Shown one piece after another: positions 25,948 through 35,396 of a stretch of 64,000 nt of DNA (position 1 is the first letter of the stretch; the number at the start of each line of letters is the position of its first letter). The DNA lies in NCBI RefSeq assembly GCF_039539485.1, contig NZ_BAABDF010000003.1, forward strand, positions 124,001 to 188,000, in the 5' to 3' direction. The notes under the pieces were generated by a model that made no database searches, was not told the DNA's origin, and saw only the letters and a list, made by a program, of their open reading frames with translations. Position numbers and translations under genes: made by a program. Source of the DNA: Celeribacter arenosi (lineage in GTDB: Bacteria > Pseudomonadota > Alphaproteobacteria > Rhodobacterales > Rhodobacteraceae).

Positions 25948-26811
25948 ATGTCACCTCCCCACCTGCTCTCGCTCGGGCATGGATACTCCGCACAGGCGCT
26001 CTCGCGTCATCTGATTCCGGCCGGTTGGAAGGTGACGGGGACCACGCGCCGCGATGACAAAGCGGCGCGCCTTATGGACGAAGGTGTTTCGCCGATTCTT
26101 TTGCCACGCGACGCGTTGGGCAATTTTGATCCACCGGTGACACATCTTTTGATCTCTGCCGGTCCCGATGAGTACGGCGATCCGATGCTGCGTGATTTCA
26201 ACGAAGAGATTGCCGGCCTTGCGCCCAATCTGGTTTGGATGGGGTATCTATCGACCACCGGTGTCTACGGGGATCATGGCGGCGGTTGGGTCGATGAAAC
26301 CACCCCGTTGACGCCTGCAACACAACGCGGTTTGGCGCGCGTATCTGCAGAGAACGAGTGGCAGACATTCGCCTCCAAACATGACCTCCCACTGGCCATA
26401 TTCCGGCTGGCCGGCATTTACGGACCGGGACGTGGTCCATTTGCCAAAGTTCGCAATGGAACCGCGCGACGGATCATCAAAGCCGGTCAGGTGTTTTCGC
26501 GCATTCACGTCGAGGACATTGCGAACACGTTACTGGCGTCAATAAATCGACCCCAATCCACCGGACTATTCAATGTATGTGACGATGACCCCGCGCCACC
26601 TCAGGACGTCATTTCCTATGCAGCAATGCTCCTTAACCTGCCTGAACCGGCCGCTGTTGATTTTGAAACGGCCGATATGACCCCGATGGCACGTAGCTTT
26701 TATGCGGAGAGCAAAAAAGTGAGCAACGCGCGCATTAAAACAGAGCTGGGCGTGCAGCTTCGCTATCCCGACTTCAAAACCGGGCTTCGCGCGCTGCTGG
26801 ATCAGGAATGA
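25948..26811 (+). CDS. NAD-dependent epimerase-like protein (YeeZ type)
   Basis: The 287-residue product resembles the YeeZ group of extended short-chain dehydrogenases. It has a degenerate nucleotide-binding start (LSLGHGYSAQALSRHL, close to GxGxxxxxL), YLSTTGVYGDHGGGWVDE, and RLAGIYGPGR. The usual YxxxK is not evident, so catalysis is uncertain. It is divergent from amn. Substrate unknown. Confidence 0.75.
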   Translation: MSPPHLLSLGHGYSAQALSRHLIPAGWKVTGTTRRDDKAARLMDEGVSPILLPRDALGNFDPPVTHLLISAGPDEYGDPMLRDFNEEIAGLAPNLVWMGYLSTTGVYGDHGGGWVDETTPLTPATQRGLARVSAENEWQTFASKHDLPLAIFRLAGIYGPGRGPFAKVRNGTARRIIKAGQVFSRIHVEDIANTLLASINRPQSTGLFNVCDDDPAPPQDVISYAAMLLNLPEPAAVDFETADMTPMARSFYAESKKVSNARIKTELGVQLRYPDFKTGLRALLDQE

Positions 26812-26861
26812 ACCAATCCGCGTGCGGCGCGTTGGGCATGTGAACGGTAGGGAAAAGCTAA

Positions 26862-27452
26862 ATGGACGAACCAAGATCTCTGGGCGATATCCTGACCGCG
26901 CTTCGCAACGCCTGCCACAGCGACAGCGTGTCTATCGGGGATGTACTGGACGAAATCGGCCATCGCTCCTTTGCGCCCACATTGCTGGTTCCCGCCCTAA
27001 TCCTCGTATCCCCTGTCTCAGGCATACCCGGCGCGCCCACACTGGGCTCGATCCTCATTGCCGTCATCGCAATCAACGCACTAGTCGGCGCCGACCACCT
27101 CTGGGTGCCGCAATTCATTCAAAGATGGCATATGCCGCAAAAAAGGCTCGCGCAGGCGGTCAAATGGCTCGAAAAACCCGCGGCCTGGGTCGATGCGCGC
27201 ACGGAACAGCGTATTACAATGTTGGCCAAACGCCCTTTGCGCAGCATCGCATTTATCGTGACCCTTGCCGTGGCCTGCATCATGCCGTTTCTCGAAGTGC
27301 TACCGCTCGTCACATCCGTGGCGTGCTTTGGGATTTCCCTGCTTGCGCTCGGAATCATGGTGCGCGACGGATTTTTAATGCTGGCCGGTTATGCGATGAT
27401 CTCGGCCTTCGCCGTCGCAATCGTCATGTTTGTCGGTCAGGTGAGCGGTTAA
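26862..27452 (+). CDS. ExoD-like membrane protein
   Basis: The 196-residue product matches the ExoD family, first linked to exopolysaccharide synthesis and alkaline tolerance in Sinorhizobium. It starts with a helical segment with LGDIL and SIGDVLDEIGHRSF. Several hydrophobic helices follow, with LVPALILVSPVSGIPGAPT and RPLRSIAFIVTLAVACIMPFLE. The molecular role is unknown. It ends 4 bp inside the convergent dxs gene. Confidence 0.8.
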   Translation: MDEPRSLGDILTALRNACHSDSVSIGDVLDEIGHRSFAPTLLVPALILVSPVSGIPGAPTLGSILIAVIAINALVGADHLWVPQFIQRWHMPQKRLAQAVKWLEKPAAWVDARTEQRITMLAKRPLRSIAFIVTLAVACIMPFLEVLPLVTSVACFGISLLALGIMVRDGFLMLAGYAMISAFAVAIVMFVGQVSG

Positions 27453-29377
27453 GCGCGCTTTGCTGCCAAGTCGGTGATACCCAAAACCTGCAGCACCTTC
27501 GCCTCGATATCTTCCGCGCTCAGGCCCGCAATATGGTACATCGCCTCTGGGCTCGCCTGGTCGATAAAGGTATCGGGCAGCACCATCGAGCGGAATTTCA
27601 GGCCTGTATCGAACCGACCGTCCTCGGCCAGAAACTGCGCCACGTGCGATCCAAAGCCGCCGATGGCACCTTCTTCGACAGTGATCAAAACCTCATGCTC
27701 TTCAGCGAGGTCGCGGATAAGCGCTTCGTCGAGGGGCTTTGCGAACCGGGCATCGGCCACTGTGGTCGAGATTCCGCGTGTTTGTAGTGCTTCGGCAGCC
27801 TTCAGGCTGGGTTCGAGACGGGTTCCAAAGGACAGCAGCGCAACGCGCGTGCCTTCGCGCAGGATGCGACCTTTGCCAATTTCAATCGGGACACCACGTT
27901 CAGGCAGTTCCACGCCTACACCGGACCCGCGCGGATACCGGAACGCCGACGGCCCCTCGTCATAGGCCGCTGCAGTGGCCACCATGTGGACCAACTCGGC
28001 CTCGTCGGCCGCCGCCATCACCACAAATCCTGGCAGGTTCGACAGAAACGCCGTGTCAAACGATCCCGCGTGTGTTGCCCCATCGGCGCCCACCAATCCG
28101 GCGCGATCGATAGCGAAGCGCACGGGAAGACGCTGGATCGCCACATCATGGACGATCTGGTCGTAGCCGCGCTGCAGGAACGTGGAATAGATCGCGCAAA
28201 ACGGCTTCATCCCACCTGCGGCGAGACCGGCAGAAAAAGTGACCGCGTGCTGCTCTGCGATACCAACATCGAAACACCGGTTTGGAAACCGTTCGGCGAA
28301 CAGGTTTAACCCGGTGCCGTCAGGCATCGCCGCCGTGACGGCGCAGATTTTGTCGTCCTGTCCAGCCTCGGCAACCAAGGATTTGGCAAAGACAGACGTA
28401 TAGCTCGGCGCATTCGATACCGATTTCGTCTGTTTACCCGTAAGCACGTCAAATTTCGCGGTCGCATGACCTTTATCAATTGCTGCTTCGGCAGGGGCAT
28501 AACCTTTGCCCTTGCGCGTGATGGCGTGGATGAGGACCGGTCCAGCCGCACGCGCTTTGACGGTGCGCAGGACCGAGAGCAAAGTATCCATATCGTGACC
28601 GTCCACAGGGCCAACATAGGAAAATCCGAGCTCTTCGAACAAAGTGCCGCCGACGGTCATGCCCTTGAGCATTTCCTTTGCCCGTCGTGCGCCTTCCTGA
28701 AAAGGATGCGGCAGCAGGGAGACGGCACCCTTGGCAGCGGCTTTGAGTTCCTGAAATGGTGCGCCGGCATAGAGGCGCGTCAAATAGGTCGACAAAGCAC
28801 CGGTTGGCTCAGCAATCGACATTTCATTGTCATTGAGGATGACGATAAGGCGTTTGCCCAAATGGCCTGCGTTGTTCATGGCCTCGAACGCCATGCCGGC
28901 GGACATCGATCCGTCACCGATCACTGCGATGGCATCACCGATGCCACTTTCGGGCTGCCCGCCCATTTCGCGCGCCATGGCAAAACCGAGCGCAGCCGAG
29001 ATCGAGGTCGAACTATGCGCCGCGCCAAAGGGATCGTAGGGGCTTTCAGAACGCTTGGTGAAACCGGACAATCCGCCCTGTTGGCGCAATGTGCGAATGC
29101 GGTCGCGACGGCCGGTCAGGATTTTATGCGGATAGCACTGGTGGGACACATCCCAGATCAATTTGTCACGCGGCGTGTCAAACACCGCGTGCAATGCCAC
29201 GGTTAGCTCCACCACACCCAGTCCCGCACCGAGATGCCCGCCGGTTTCGGAGACCGCTGAAATCGTCTCTGCGCGCACTTCATCGGCAAGTTTACGTAAC
29301 TCGACGTCCGACAGCCCCTTCATATCGGCAGGGGCCGTGATCCGGTCGAGAAGGGGCGTGTTTGGGCGGTCCGACAT
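27449..29377 (-). CDS. dxs: 1-deoxy-D-xylulose-5-phosphate synthase
   Basis: Dxs condenses pyruvate and glyceraldehyde 3-phosphate, the first step of the MEP isoprenoid pathway, with thiamine diphosphate. The 642-residue product has the expected length. It carries the DVSHQCYPHKILTGR motif, the TPP-Mg motif GDGSMSAGMAFEAMNN and the transketolase C-domain VGIAEQHAVTFSAG. It is the last of an ispA-dxs set on the minus strand, 13 bp after ispA. Confidence 0.96.
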   Translation of the reverse strand: MSDRPNTPLLDRITAPADMKGLSDVELRKLADEVRAETISAVSETGGHLGAGLGVVELTVALHAVFDTPRDKLIWDVSHQCYPHKILTGRRDRIRTLRQQGGLSGFTKRSESPYDPFGAAHSSTSISAALGFAMAREMGGQPESGIGDAIAVIGDGSMSAGMAFEAMNNAGHLGKRLIVILNDNEMSIAEPTGALSTYLTRLYAGAPFQELKAAAKGAVSLLPHPFQEGARRAKEMLKGMTVGGTLFEELGFSYVGPVDGHDMDTLLSVLRTVKARAAGPVLIHAITRKGKGYAPAEAAIDKGHATAKFDVLTGKQTKSVSNAPSYTSVFAKSLVAEAGQDDKICAVTAAMPDGTGLNLFAERFPNRCFDVGIAEQHAVTFSAGLAAGGMKPFCAIYSTFLQRGYDQIVHDVAIQRLPVRFAIDRAGLVGADGATHAGSFDTAFLSNLPGFVVMAAADEAELVHMVATAAAYDEGPSAFRYPRGSGVGVELPERGVPIEIGKGRILREGTRVALLSFGTRLEPSLKAAEALQTRGISTTVADARFAKPLDEALIRDLAEEHEVLITVEEGAIGGFGSHVAQFLAEDGRFDTGLKFRSMVLPDTFIDQASPEAMYHIAGLSAEDIEAKVLQVLGITDLAAKRA

Positions 29378-29391
29378 GGTGCTCGCTTTTA

Positions 29392-30258
29392 TCAGGTGTC
29401 TCGCGAAATAACGAAAGCAGCGAGGTCTCGCAAGGGACCCGCTGTCTCACCATAGGGCTCAAGCGCGTCTTTCGCCTCCTCTACGAGGCTGGCTGCGCGG
29501 GATTTCGCGCCTGCGAGGCCGAGCAGGGACACAAACGTCGCCTTACCCGCATCCGCATCTTTGCCGACGGCTTTTCCGATTTTGGAAACATCGCCCTCAA
29601 CGTCGAGAATGTCGTCCTGAATCTGAAACGCGAGGCCAAGTGCCCGGGCAAAATTCCCCAGATGCGTCGTGTCCCTTCCTGCCATCACTGCACCGGCCTG
29701 CGCGGACCATTCAATCAGGGCGCCGGTCTTGTTACGCTGCAGCGCTGTAATTTCGGTCAAGGTCAGAGGACGCTCAGCGGTTTCTGCCGCGATGTCCTGG
29801 GCCTGCCCGAGGACCATGCCCTGCACACCAGAAGCCTGCGCTAGCGATCTCAACAAGGCGATGCGGGCCTGATCGGAAACATCAAACTCGGGCCGAGTCA
29901 GCAGGTCAAAAGACAGGGTTTGGAGCGCATCACCGACCAGAATAGCGGTCGCTTCGTCCCACTTTCGGTGGACCGTTGGCTGTCCACGTCGCAGATCGTC
30001 GTCATCCATCGCAGGCAAATCGTCATGGACGAGACTATAGGCATGCATCGCCTCGATGGACGCCGCTGCCCACACAGAGGTCGCATCCGCAATGCCATGC
30101 AAAGCTGCACTCTCCATGACCAAATAGGCCCGCAATCGCTTGCCGCCCTGCGTCGCGTACCGCATTCCATCCGCGACTGAATTCGACCCGAATTCATCCA
30201 AAACTGTGTCGAGGCAGGCAGAAACGGCCTGTTTGCAGCGCGAAAGCTCTTGGTCCAT
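29392..30258 (-). CDS. ispA: Polyprenyl (farnesyl) diphosphate synthase
   Basis: This trans-prenyltransferase builds farnesyl (or geranyl) diphosphate from C5 units. The 288-residue product starts at the ATG (30256-30258) that overlaps the xseB stop. It has the first Asp-rich motif HDDLPAMDDDD, the GGKRLRAYLV substrate motif and the second motif FQIQDDILD. Genes on both sides, xseB and dxs, are its standard neighbours. Length and sequence fit farnesyl diphosphate synthase; chain length is not proven. Confidence 0.92.
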   Translation of the reverse strand: MDQELSRCKQAVSACLDTVLDEFGSNSVADGMRYATQGGKRLRAYLVMESAALHGIADATSVWAAASIEAMHAYSLVHDDLPAMDDDDLRRGQPTVHRKWDEATAILVGDALQTLSFDLLTRPEFDVSDQARIALLRSLAQASGVQGMVLGQAQDIAAETAERPLTLTEITALQRNKTGALIEWSAQAGAVMAGRDTTHLGNFARALGLAFQIQDDILDVEGDVSKIGKAVGKDADAGKATFVSLLGLAGAKSRAASLVEEAKDALEPYGETAGPLRDLAAFVISRDT

Positions 30259-30500
30259 CAGATGCCGTCGACCTTTTCGGTCTTTGTTGCCGCGCCGTCG
30301 GGTCCGGTGGTGATCTTTTCCACTTTCTCCTCGGCTTCCTTCAGCTTGGCTTCGCAATGCGATTTGAGGGCCGCGCCACGTTGATAGAGCGCAATGCTTT
30401 CATCCAGCGGCACCTCGCCACGATCAAGCTTGCCCACCACCGCGTCAAGCTCGGCCATCGCCTCTTCGAAACTCATTTCGGACACGGATTTTTCTGTCAT
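30258..30500 (-). CDS. xseB: Exodeoxyribonuclease VII small subunit
   Basis: XseB binds XseA to form exonuclease VII, which degrades single-stranded DNA. The 80-residue product is an acidic helical hairpin with SFEEAMAELDAVVGKLDRGEVPLDESIALYQRG, shown here in part (MSFEEAMAELDAVV, LDESIALYQRG). The ATG at 30500 has GGGAG 7 nt upstream; an earlier ATG lacks one. Its stop overlaps the ispA start. Confidence 0.92.
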   Translation of the reverse strand: MTEKSVSEMSFEEAMAELDAVVGKLDRGEVPLDESIALYQRGAALKSHCEAKLKEAEEKVEKITTGPDGAATKTEKVDGI

Positions 30501-30572
30501 GTGATCGCTCCCTATCGCTTTGGGGCTCACTATACGCTCCGCCCTGCCCTTGGCCAGAGTGGATCATCAGGT

Positions 30573-31271
30573 TCATTCAGGTGTCAGCATATACCCTGCG
30601 CCGCGCACGGTTTGAAGGTAGCGTGGCTGGCGCGGATCATTCTCCAATTTCCGGCGCAGGCGGGTGATCTGAACATCAACCGCACGCTCCTGCGCCTGCC
30701 CCCCATCGCGACCCAATCGCTCCACCAGATCGGTTCGCGTGACCGGCTCCCCCGGCGTCGCGGAGAAAATCCGCATGAGCTGTGATTCAGTCGCCGTGAG
30801 GCGGATCACCTGATCCCCGTCCCAAAGCTCGCCACGCTCTGCATCGTAGCGAAATCGACCCAAATGCAGGTATTTTGGCAGGGCTGGCGTTTCAACCACC
30901 GCAGGCATACGCCGCAAAACCGCGTTGATCCGCAAAAGGAGCTCTTTGGGCTCGAACGGTTTGGCGAGGTAATCATCCGCTCCGGCTTCGAGGCCCTTAA
31001 TTCGATCCGCTGTCTCGCTTTTGGCAGTGAGCAAAAGGATCGGCGTGGAAATGGTGTCCCGCAGAGCGCGCGTCAATGAAATCCCGTCTTCGCCCGGCAT
31101 CATGACATCAAGAACGATCAGATCAAATTCTAGTCCGACCAGCAAACGACGCGCATGTGCAGCGTCGCGTGCTGCTGTGACGCAAAAACCGTTCCGGATC
31201 AGAAACTTTTGAAGCAGAGTCCGAATGCGTTCATCATCATCAACGATCAATAGATGAATATCGCCACTCAA
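30573..31271 (-). CDS. petR: OmpR-family response regulator PetR
   Basis: The 232-residue product has a receiver domain (LLIVDDDERIRTLL with acidic pocket, phosphoacceptor Asp in DLIVLDVMMPGEDG, conserved LLLTAK) and a winged-helix output domain ending VDVQITRLRRKLEND. It starts with TTG overlapping the petP TGA, so the two are coupled. The MarR-response regulator pair is the PetP-PetR arrangement of Rhodobacter capsulatus, where it controls petABC. Here it lies about 12 kb from petABC. No histidine kinase is adjacent. Confidence 0.85.
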   Translation of the reverse strand: MSGDIHLLIVDDDERIRTLLQKFLIRNGFCVTAARDAAHARRLLVGLEFDLIVLDVMMPGEDGISLTRALRDTISTPILLLTAKSETADRIKGLEAGADDYLAKPFEPKELLLRINAVLRRMPAVVETPALPKYLHLGRFRYDAERGELWDGDQVIRLTATESQLMRIFSATPGEPVTRTDLVERLGRDGGQAQERAVDVQITRLRRKLENDPRQPRYLQTVRGAGYMLTPE

Positions 31272-31789
31272 ACGTCTTCCTCCTTCAAGGCATTAAAATG
31301 CACGCGCTGCTCAGGGTCCATCATCGCCTCGAGTACCTGACGGAACCCGGTCACCGCTTCGTGCCCGGCCTCGCGGAACGCCGCCCTCATTCGGGCACGC
31401 TGTGCCTCTGACAACTCAGCTTCCAGCGTCTTGCCGGTTGATGTCAAATGCAAATGACGTTCGCGCTTGTCCATCTTACCCACGCGGCTATCGACCAGAC
31501 CATCCGCAATCAATGCCCGCAACACCCGGTTTAGAGACTGTTTTGTGACGCCAAGCACGTTCAAAAGGTTGTTCACGGTCGTACCGGGAGAGCGATTTAT
31601 AAAGTGGATCGCGCGGTGATGCGCGCGCCCGTAACCGTGTTGCTCAAGAATACGGTCGGGATCAGCCGTGAAGCCACGATAGGCAAAGAACATGGCCTCA
31701 ATGCCTTTGCGCAGCTGTTCGTCGGTCAGAAATAGGAGCGACTCGCTACCACCTGCGCTGCCGGATTTACCGTCTACCATGATACTCAT
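31268..31789 (-). CDS. petP: MarR-family regulator PetP
   Basis: The 173-residue protein has a MarR winged-helix domain (HRAIHFINRSPGTTVNNLL, VTKQSLNRVLRALIADGLV, DKRERHLHLTSTGK). It precedes and overlaps petR, the arrangement known as petPR. It is divergent from ilvE, with 144 bp between starts that hold both promoters. The ligand is unknown. Confidence 0.85.
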   Translation of the reverse strand: MSIMVDGKSGSAGGSESLLFLTDEQLRKGIEAMFFAYRGFTADPDRILEQHGYGRAHHRAIHFINRSPGTTVNNLLNVLGVTKQSLNRVLRALIADGLVDSRVGKMDKRERHLHLTSTGKTLEAELSEAQRARMRAAFREAGHEAVTGFRQVLEAMMDPEQRVHFNALKEEDV

Positions 31790-31933
31790 GCCTCATTGGT
31801 CGAATTCTCGACACTTTAAGTCAGCCTTATTGACATTCCAAGGTTGAATTGATAGCGAACGCGGGATTTAGCGCAATAATCCATGCATTATTTGCCGGAT
31901 TCGAGCAACTTTCTAACCAGCTGGAGTAGCCAA

Positions 31934-32803
31934 ATGGCCGGTTCATACGACGATCGCGACGGAAAAATCTGGATGGACGGCTCGCTCGTCGATTGGCGGG
32001 AGGCGAATGTTCACATCCTGACGCATGCAATGCACTACGCTTCCTCGGTGTTCGAGGGTGAACGCTGCTACAACGGCAAGATCTTCAAGTCCGCCGAACA
32101 TTCCGCCCGTCTGCTGAAATCGGGCGAACTTCTCGACATGCCGATCCCCTACTCGGTCGAAGAGATTGAAAAGGCGAAGTACGATGTGCTCGCGGCCAAT
32201 GGATGGACCGACGCCTATGTCCGCGTAATCGCATGGCGCGGCGCGGGCGAAGATATGGGTGTCGCCTCCAATCGCAATCCGGTTCGAATGGCCGTCGCGG
32301 CGTGGGAATGGGGCGCCTATTACGGCGACGCGAAAATGAAGGGTGCAAAGCTCGACATCGCGAAATGGAAACGCCCGTCGCCCGAAACCATCCCGACCGC
32401 GGCCAAAGCGGCAGGTCTCTACATGATCTGCACGATGTCCAAACACGCCGCCGAATTGAAAGGCTGCTCTGACGCGCTCTTCATGGACTACCGCGGCTAC
32501 GTGGCTGAGGCGACCGGCGCGAACATCTTTTTCGTGAAGGACGGCGAAGTGCACACGCCCGATCCAGATGCGATCCTTAACGGCATCACCCGCCAAACCG
32601 TCATCTCGATGCTCGAAGAGCGCGGAATCAAGGTTCACGTACGCCGCATCATGCCAGAGGAACTCGAAGGGTTCGAGCAATGCTGGCTGACCGGAACCGC
32701 CGCAGAAGTGACCCCGGTGGGCCAGATTGGTGACTATTCTTTCGAAGTTGGCAAGCTGACCCGCGATATCGCCGAAGCCTACGAAAAGCTGGTGCGCGCA
32801 TAA
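31934..32803 (+). CDS. ilvE: Branched-chain amino acid aminotransferase
   Basis: IlvE makes the final transamination to valine, leucine and isoleucine. The 289-residue product is a fold-type IV PLP enzyme. It shows HAMHYASSVFEGER near the N-terminus, Lys158 in TAAKAAGLY as the PLP lysine, and GYVAEATGANIFFV. The ATG at 31934 has GGAG 9 nt upstream; an upstream ATG lacks a site. Some homologues act on D-amino acids, but the substrate motifs fit BCAT. Confidence 0.92.
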   Translation: MAGSYDDRDGKIWMDGSLVDWREANVHILTHAMHYASSVFEGERCYNGKIFKSAEHSARLLKSGELLDMPIPYSVEEIEKAKYDVLAANGWTDAYVRVIAWRGAGEDMGVASNRNPVRMAVAAWEWGAYYGDAKMKGAKLDIAKWKRPSPETIPTAAKAAGLYMICTMSKHAAELKGCSDALFMDYRGYVAEATGANIFFVKDGEVHTPDPDAILNGITRQTVISMLEERGIKVHVRRIMPEELEGFEQCWLTGTAAEVTPVGQIGDYSFEVGKLTRDIAEAYEKLVRA

Positions 32804-32865
32804 GTTAACGGTCCCGAAAGCCTCATGTGACATGCTTCGTTTAGGAGATATCCGGAGGCTTCACT

Positions 32866-33357
32866 ATGAAACGGGACACGTTGACCCTAGTCCTAGTTGG
32901 CCTGTTCATCGTCGGGCCAGCGATCCTTGCACTTTCCGCCTACATGGTAACGCAGAACCCTGCGTTGAGACCGCTTGGCATTACGTTTGAAAAACTGGTC
33001 GAGGCAGGCCAGATTTCAGACAAGTCGATGATCCTCGCAGTCATCGATATCGGGACTGACGCCCCCGGAAAGGCGTCGGAAACGGACTATGTCGACGCGT
33101 TGCAGTCGGCCTTTTCGCGTTACGATGTCGAGGCGCAGGTGAGGTTTCGCACGGTGCCGGGCGGGCGGGACGTCTTCGTGACCTATCTCGTCGGCCAAAG
33201 CCGCATCGGACCCTATCCTGTCTCGCGCGCGGCAGAAGGGATCAGACCAGCTGCAGAAGCGGAACGAATGCTTGTTGCGCAACGCACCGCTGTGGCGCGC
33301 GAAGCCGCGCGTCGTGCGGCTCTGGAGCCGTCTTTCTGGGATCGAATCTTCAACTGA
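32866..33357 (+). CDS. Membrane-anchored protein of unknown function
   Basis: I do not recognise this 163-residue protein. Residues 5-27 form one hydrophobic segment (LTLVLVGLFIVGPAILALSA), which could be an uncleaved anchor, and the rest is soluble. The C-terminal 40 residues are Ala/Arg/Glu-rich and helical. GGAG stands 9 nt before the ATG, and the gene follows ilvE by 62 bp on the same strand. It meets a convergent gene stop to stop. Confidence 0.7.
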   Translation: MKRDTLTLVLVGLFIVGPAILALSAYMVTQNPALRPLGITFEKLVEAGQISDKSMILAVIDIGTDAPGKASETDYVDALQSAFSRYDVEAQVRFRTVPGGRDVFVTYLVGQSRIGPYPVSRAAEGIRPAAEAERMLVAQRTAVAREAARRAALEPSFWDRIFN

Positions 33358-34269
33358 TTACATCTGTGTCGGCTTGCGAAGACGGCTCTCTGCGAGACCT
33401 AGTTTTCGCTCGCGCCAGATAATTGCGAGGCCCGCGACTATGATTATCGACGCCCCGAGCATCGTCGCTTTCGTCGGAAATTCCGCGAAAAACACGATAC
33501 CCGCGATTAGGGCGAGGACCATCGAACTATACTCGAACGGGGCCAAAACCGCCGGACTCGCGTACCGATAGGACGCCGTTAGAAACACTTGCCCCAATCC
33601 TCCGCATAATCCCGCGCCGACGAGCGCGATAAAGGCCGCCGGTGCTGGCATGACCCACCCAAAGGGCAGTGTCGCAAGCGTCATGAGCGTTGATGTCACC
33701 GAGAACCAGAATACAATTGATGTCGTACTCTCCGTGCGGACAAGTTTGCGCATATAGAGCTGCACCAATGCGGCAATCCCCGCGCCACCAAGCGCCGCGA
33801 CCGCTCCGAGCAGTTCACGTTCGCTGGGCTCCCCATTCATAAGCGTCAGCTTTGGTGCCAAGACAATCAGGACACCCAAAAGACCTGCGAAAACTGCCGT
33901 AAACCGGAAAACCCTCACCGGCTCATCCAGAAACATCGCCGAAAAAATCACGACGAGCAGAGGTGCGGCATACCCGATCGCCGTCGCATCCGGCAGCGGC
34001 AACAATGCCAGCGCCGCAAAGCCCAACATCATACCAAAAGACCCGACCAGCCCGCGCCAAACATGGGCCTGCACCGAATTGACCCGCACACCGGCGCGCA
34101 ATCGACCAGTTACCGCGAGATATCCGCCAACCACCGGAATCGCAAAAAGTGACCGGAAAAATGCGGCCTCGAATGGCGGCACTGTCGCGCTGGCAAATTT
34201 CACCAAAACCGCCATGGACACGAAGACAGTGATGGACGCCAGTTTGAGCGCAATACCCCGCATCACCAT
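33358..34269 (-). CDS. EamA/DMT-family membrane exporter
   Basis: The 303-residue product has ten hydrophobic helices in two EamA halves. Motifs include VPPFEAAFFRSLFAIPVV and APFEYSSMVLALIAGIVFF, as in RhaT/RarD-type exporters. The ATG at 34269 has GGGGAG 8 nt upstream; a longer frame is unsupported. It begins 14 bp after queG, so the two are co-transcribed. Substrate unknown. Confidence 0.85.
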   Translation of the reverse strand: MVMRGIALKLASITVFVSMAVLVKFASATVPPFEAAFFRSLFAIPVVGGYLAVTGRLRAGVRVNSVQAHVWRGLVGSFGMMLGFAALALLPLPDATAIGYAAPLLVVIFSAMFLDEPVRVFRFTAVFAGLLGVLIVLAPKLTLMNGEPSERELLGAVAALGGAGIAALVQLYMRKLVRTESTTSIVFWFSVTSTLMTLATLPFGWVMPAPAAFIALVGAGLCGGLGQVFLTASYRYASPAVLAPFEYSSMVLALIAGIVFFAEFPTKATMLGASIIIVAGLAIIWRERKLGLAESRLRKPTQM

Positions 34270-34283
34270 TGGTCGTCTCCCCG

Positions 34284-35333
34284 CTAGCTTTCCTCCGCAG
34301 CACGCAATCGCACCGCCGCCCACCGCGCCGCATCGGCTACAGTGGTATCGGGATCATCCACCAGTGCCTGCGCAGATGGCAACAATTCGGGCTGCGCCGA
34401 ATTGCCGATGGCGTAGAGCACGTTTCGCACAAAGCGGTCCCTTCCGATCCGTTTGATCGGTGATCCGGAAAACCGCGCCCGAAAACCCACGTCATCAAGC
34501 GCGGCCAATTCCGAAAGCGGCGGTGCTATCAAGTCGTCGCGGGCGGCATATTTTGCCTCGCTCGCTTTAACCGCAAACTTGTTCCAAGGACACGCCGCCA
34601 AACAGTCGTCGCAGCCATAGATGCGGTTGCCCATTTTGGCGCGTAAGTCTTCGTCGATCGGCCCGTGATGTTCGATCGTGAGGTAGGAAATGCACCGGCG
34701 TGCGTCGAGCTTGAATGGCGCCGGAAACGCATCCGTTGGGCACACATCCAGACAGGCACGACAGGACCCACAATGTTCGATTTCCGCCGGATCAGGGTCG
34801 ATTTCGAGCGTTGTGAAAATCGAACCGAGGAAGAACCAGTTCCCCAGATCACGGCCCAGAAGGTTGGTGTGTTTGCCCTGCCAGCCAAGTCCCGCCTTCG
34901 CCGCCAAAGGTTTTTCCATCACTGGCGCGGTATCGACGAAAACCTTGATCTCCGTGTCCGCACCCGCCGCCTCAATGAGCCAGCGGCCCAGCCGTTTGAG
35001 CCGTTTTTTGACCACGTCATGATAGTCGCGCCCCTGCGCGTAGACAGAGATCGCACCTGTTTCGGGTCGCTCCAGAAATTCCATCGGATCGTGTTCGGGC
35101 GTATAGACCTCGGCCAGCATGATCACCGTGCGCGCCTGCGGCCAAAGCGCAGTTGGATCGCCGCGCCAAGCCATTCGCTCGGCCATCCATCCCATCTGTC
35201 CATGGTATCCTGCGTCGACAAAGGCATCCAGTCGGGCCCGCGCATCCGGCATGTCGGGCCGTGCAAAGCCAACCTTGGAAAACCCTTCTTCCAAGGCGCG
35301 CTGACGAATGGATTCTTTGTCTAATCCGGCCAA
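34284..35333 (-). CDS. queG: Epoxyqueuosine reductase
   Basis: QueG reduces epoxyqueuosine to queuosine at tRNA position 34 and uses cobalamin and two 4Fe-4S clusters. The 349-residue product has the ferredoxin-like motifs CGSCRACLDVCPTDAF and CDDCLAACPWNKF. It also has the N-terminal GFSKVGFARPD and the GWQGKHTNLL region of the family. A HEAT-like tail closes the protein. It shares an operon with a downstream EamA exporter. Confidence 0.95.
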   Translation of the reverse strand: MAGLDKESIRQRALEEGFSKVGFARPDMPDARARLDAFVDAGYHGQMGWMAERMAWRGDPTALWPQARTVIMLAEVYTPEHDPMEFLERPETGAISVYAQGRDYHDVVKKRLKRLGRWLIEAAGADTEIKVFVDTAPVMEKPLAAKAGLGWQGKHTNLLGRDLGNWFFLGSIFTTLEIDPDPAEIEHCGSCRACLDVCPTDAFPAPFKLDARRCISYLTIEHHGPIDEDLRAKMGNRIYGCDDCLAACPWNKFAVKASEAKYAARDDLIAPPLSELAALDDVGFRARFSGSPIKRIGRDRFVRNVLYAIGNSAQPELLPSAQALVDDPDTTVADAARWAAVRLRAAEES

Positions 35334-35396
35334 AAAGGCCCCCTTTTCTGACCAACCCCATATCCGGAACCGGTCGGCGTCAGCGGCCCGATCTGT

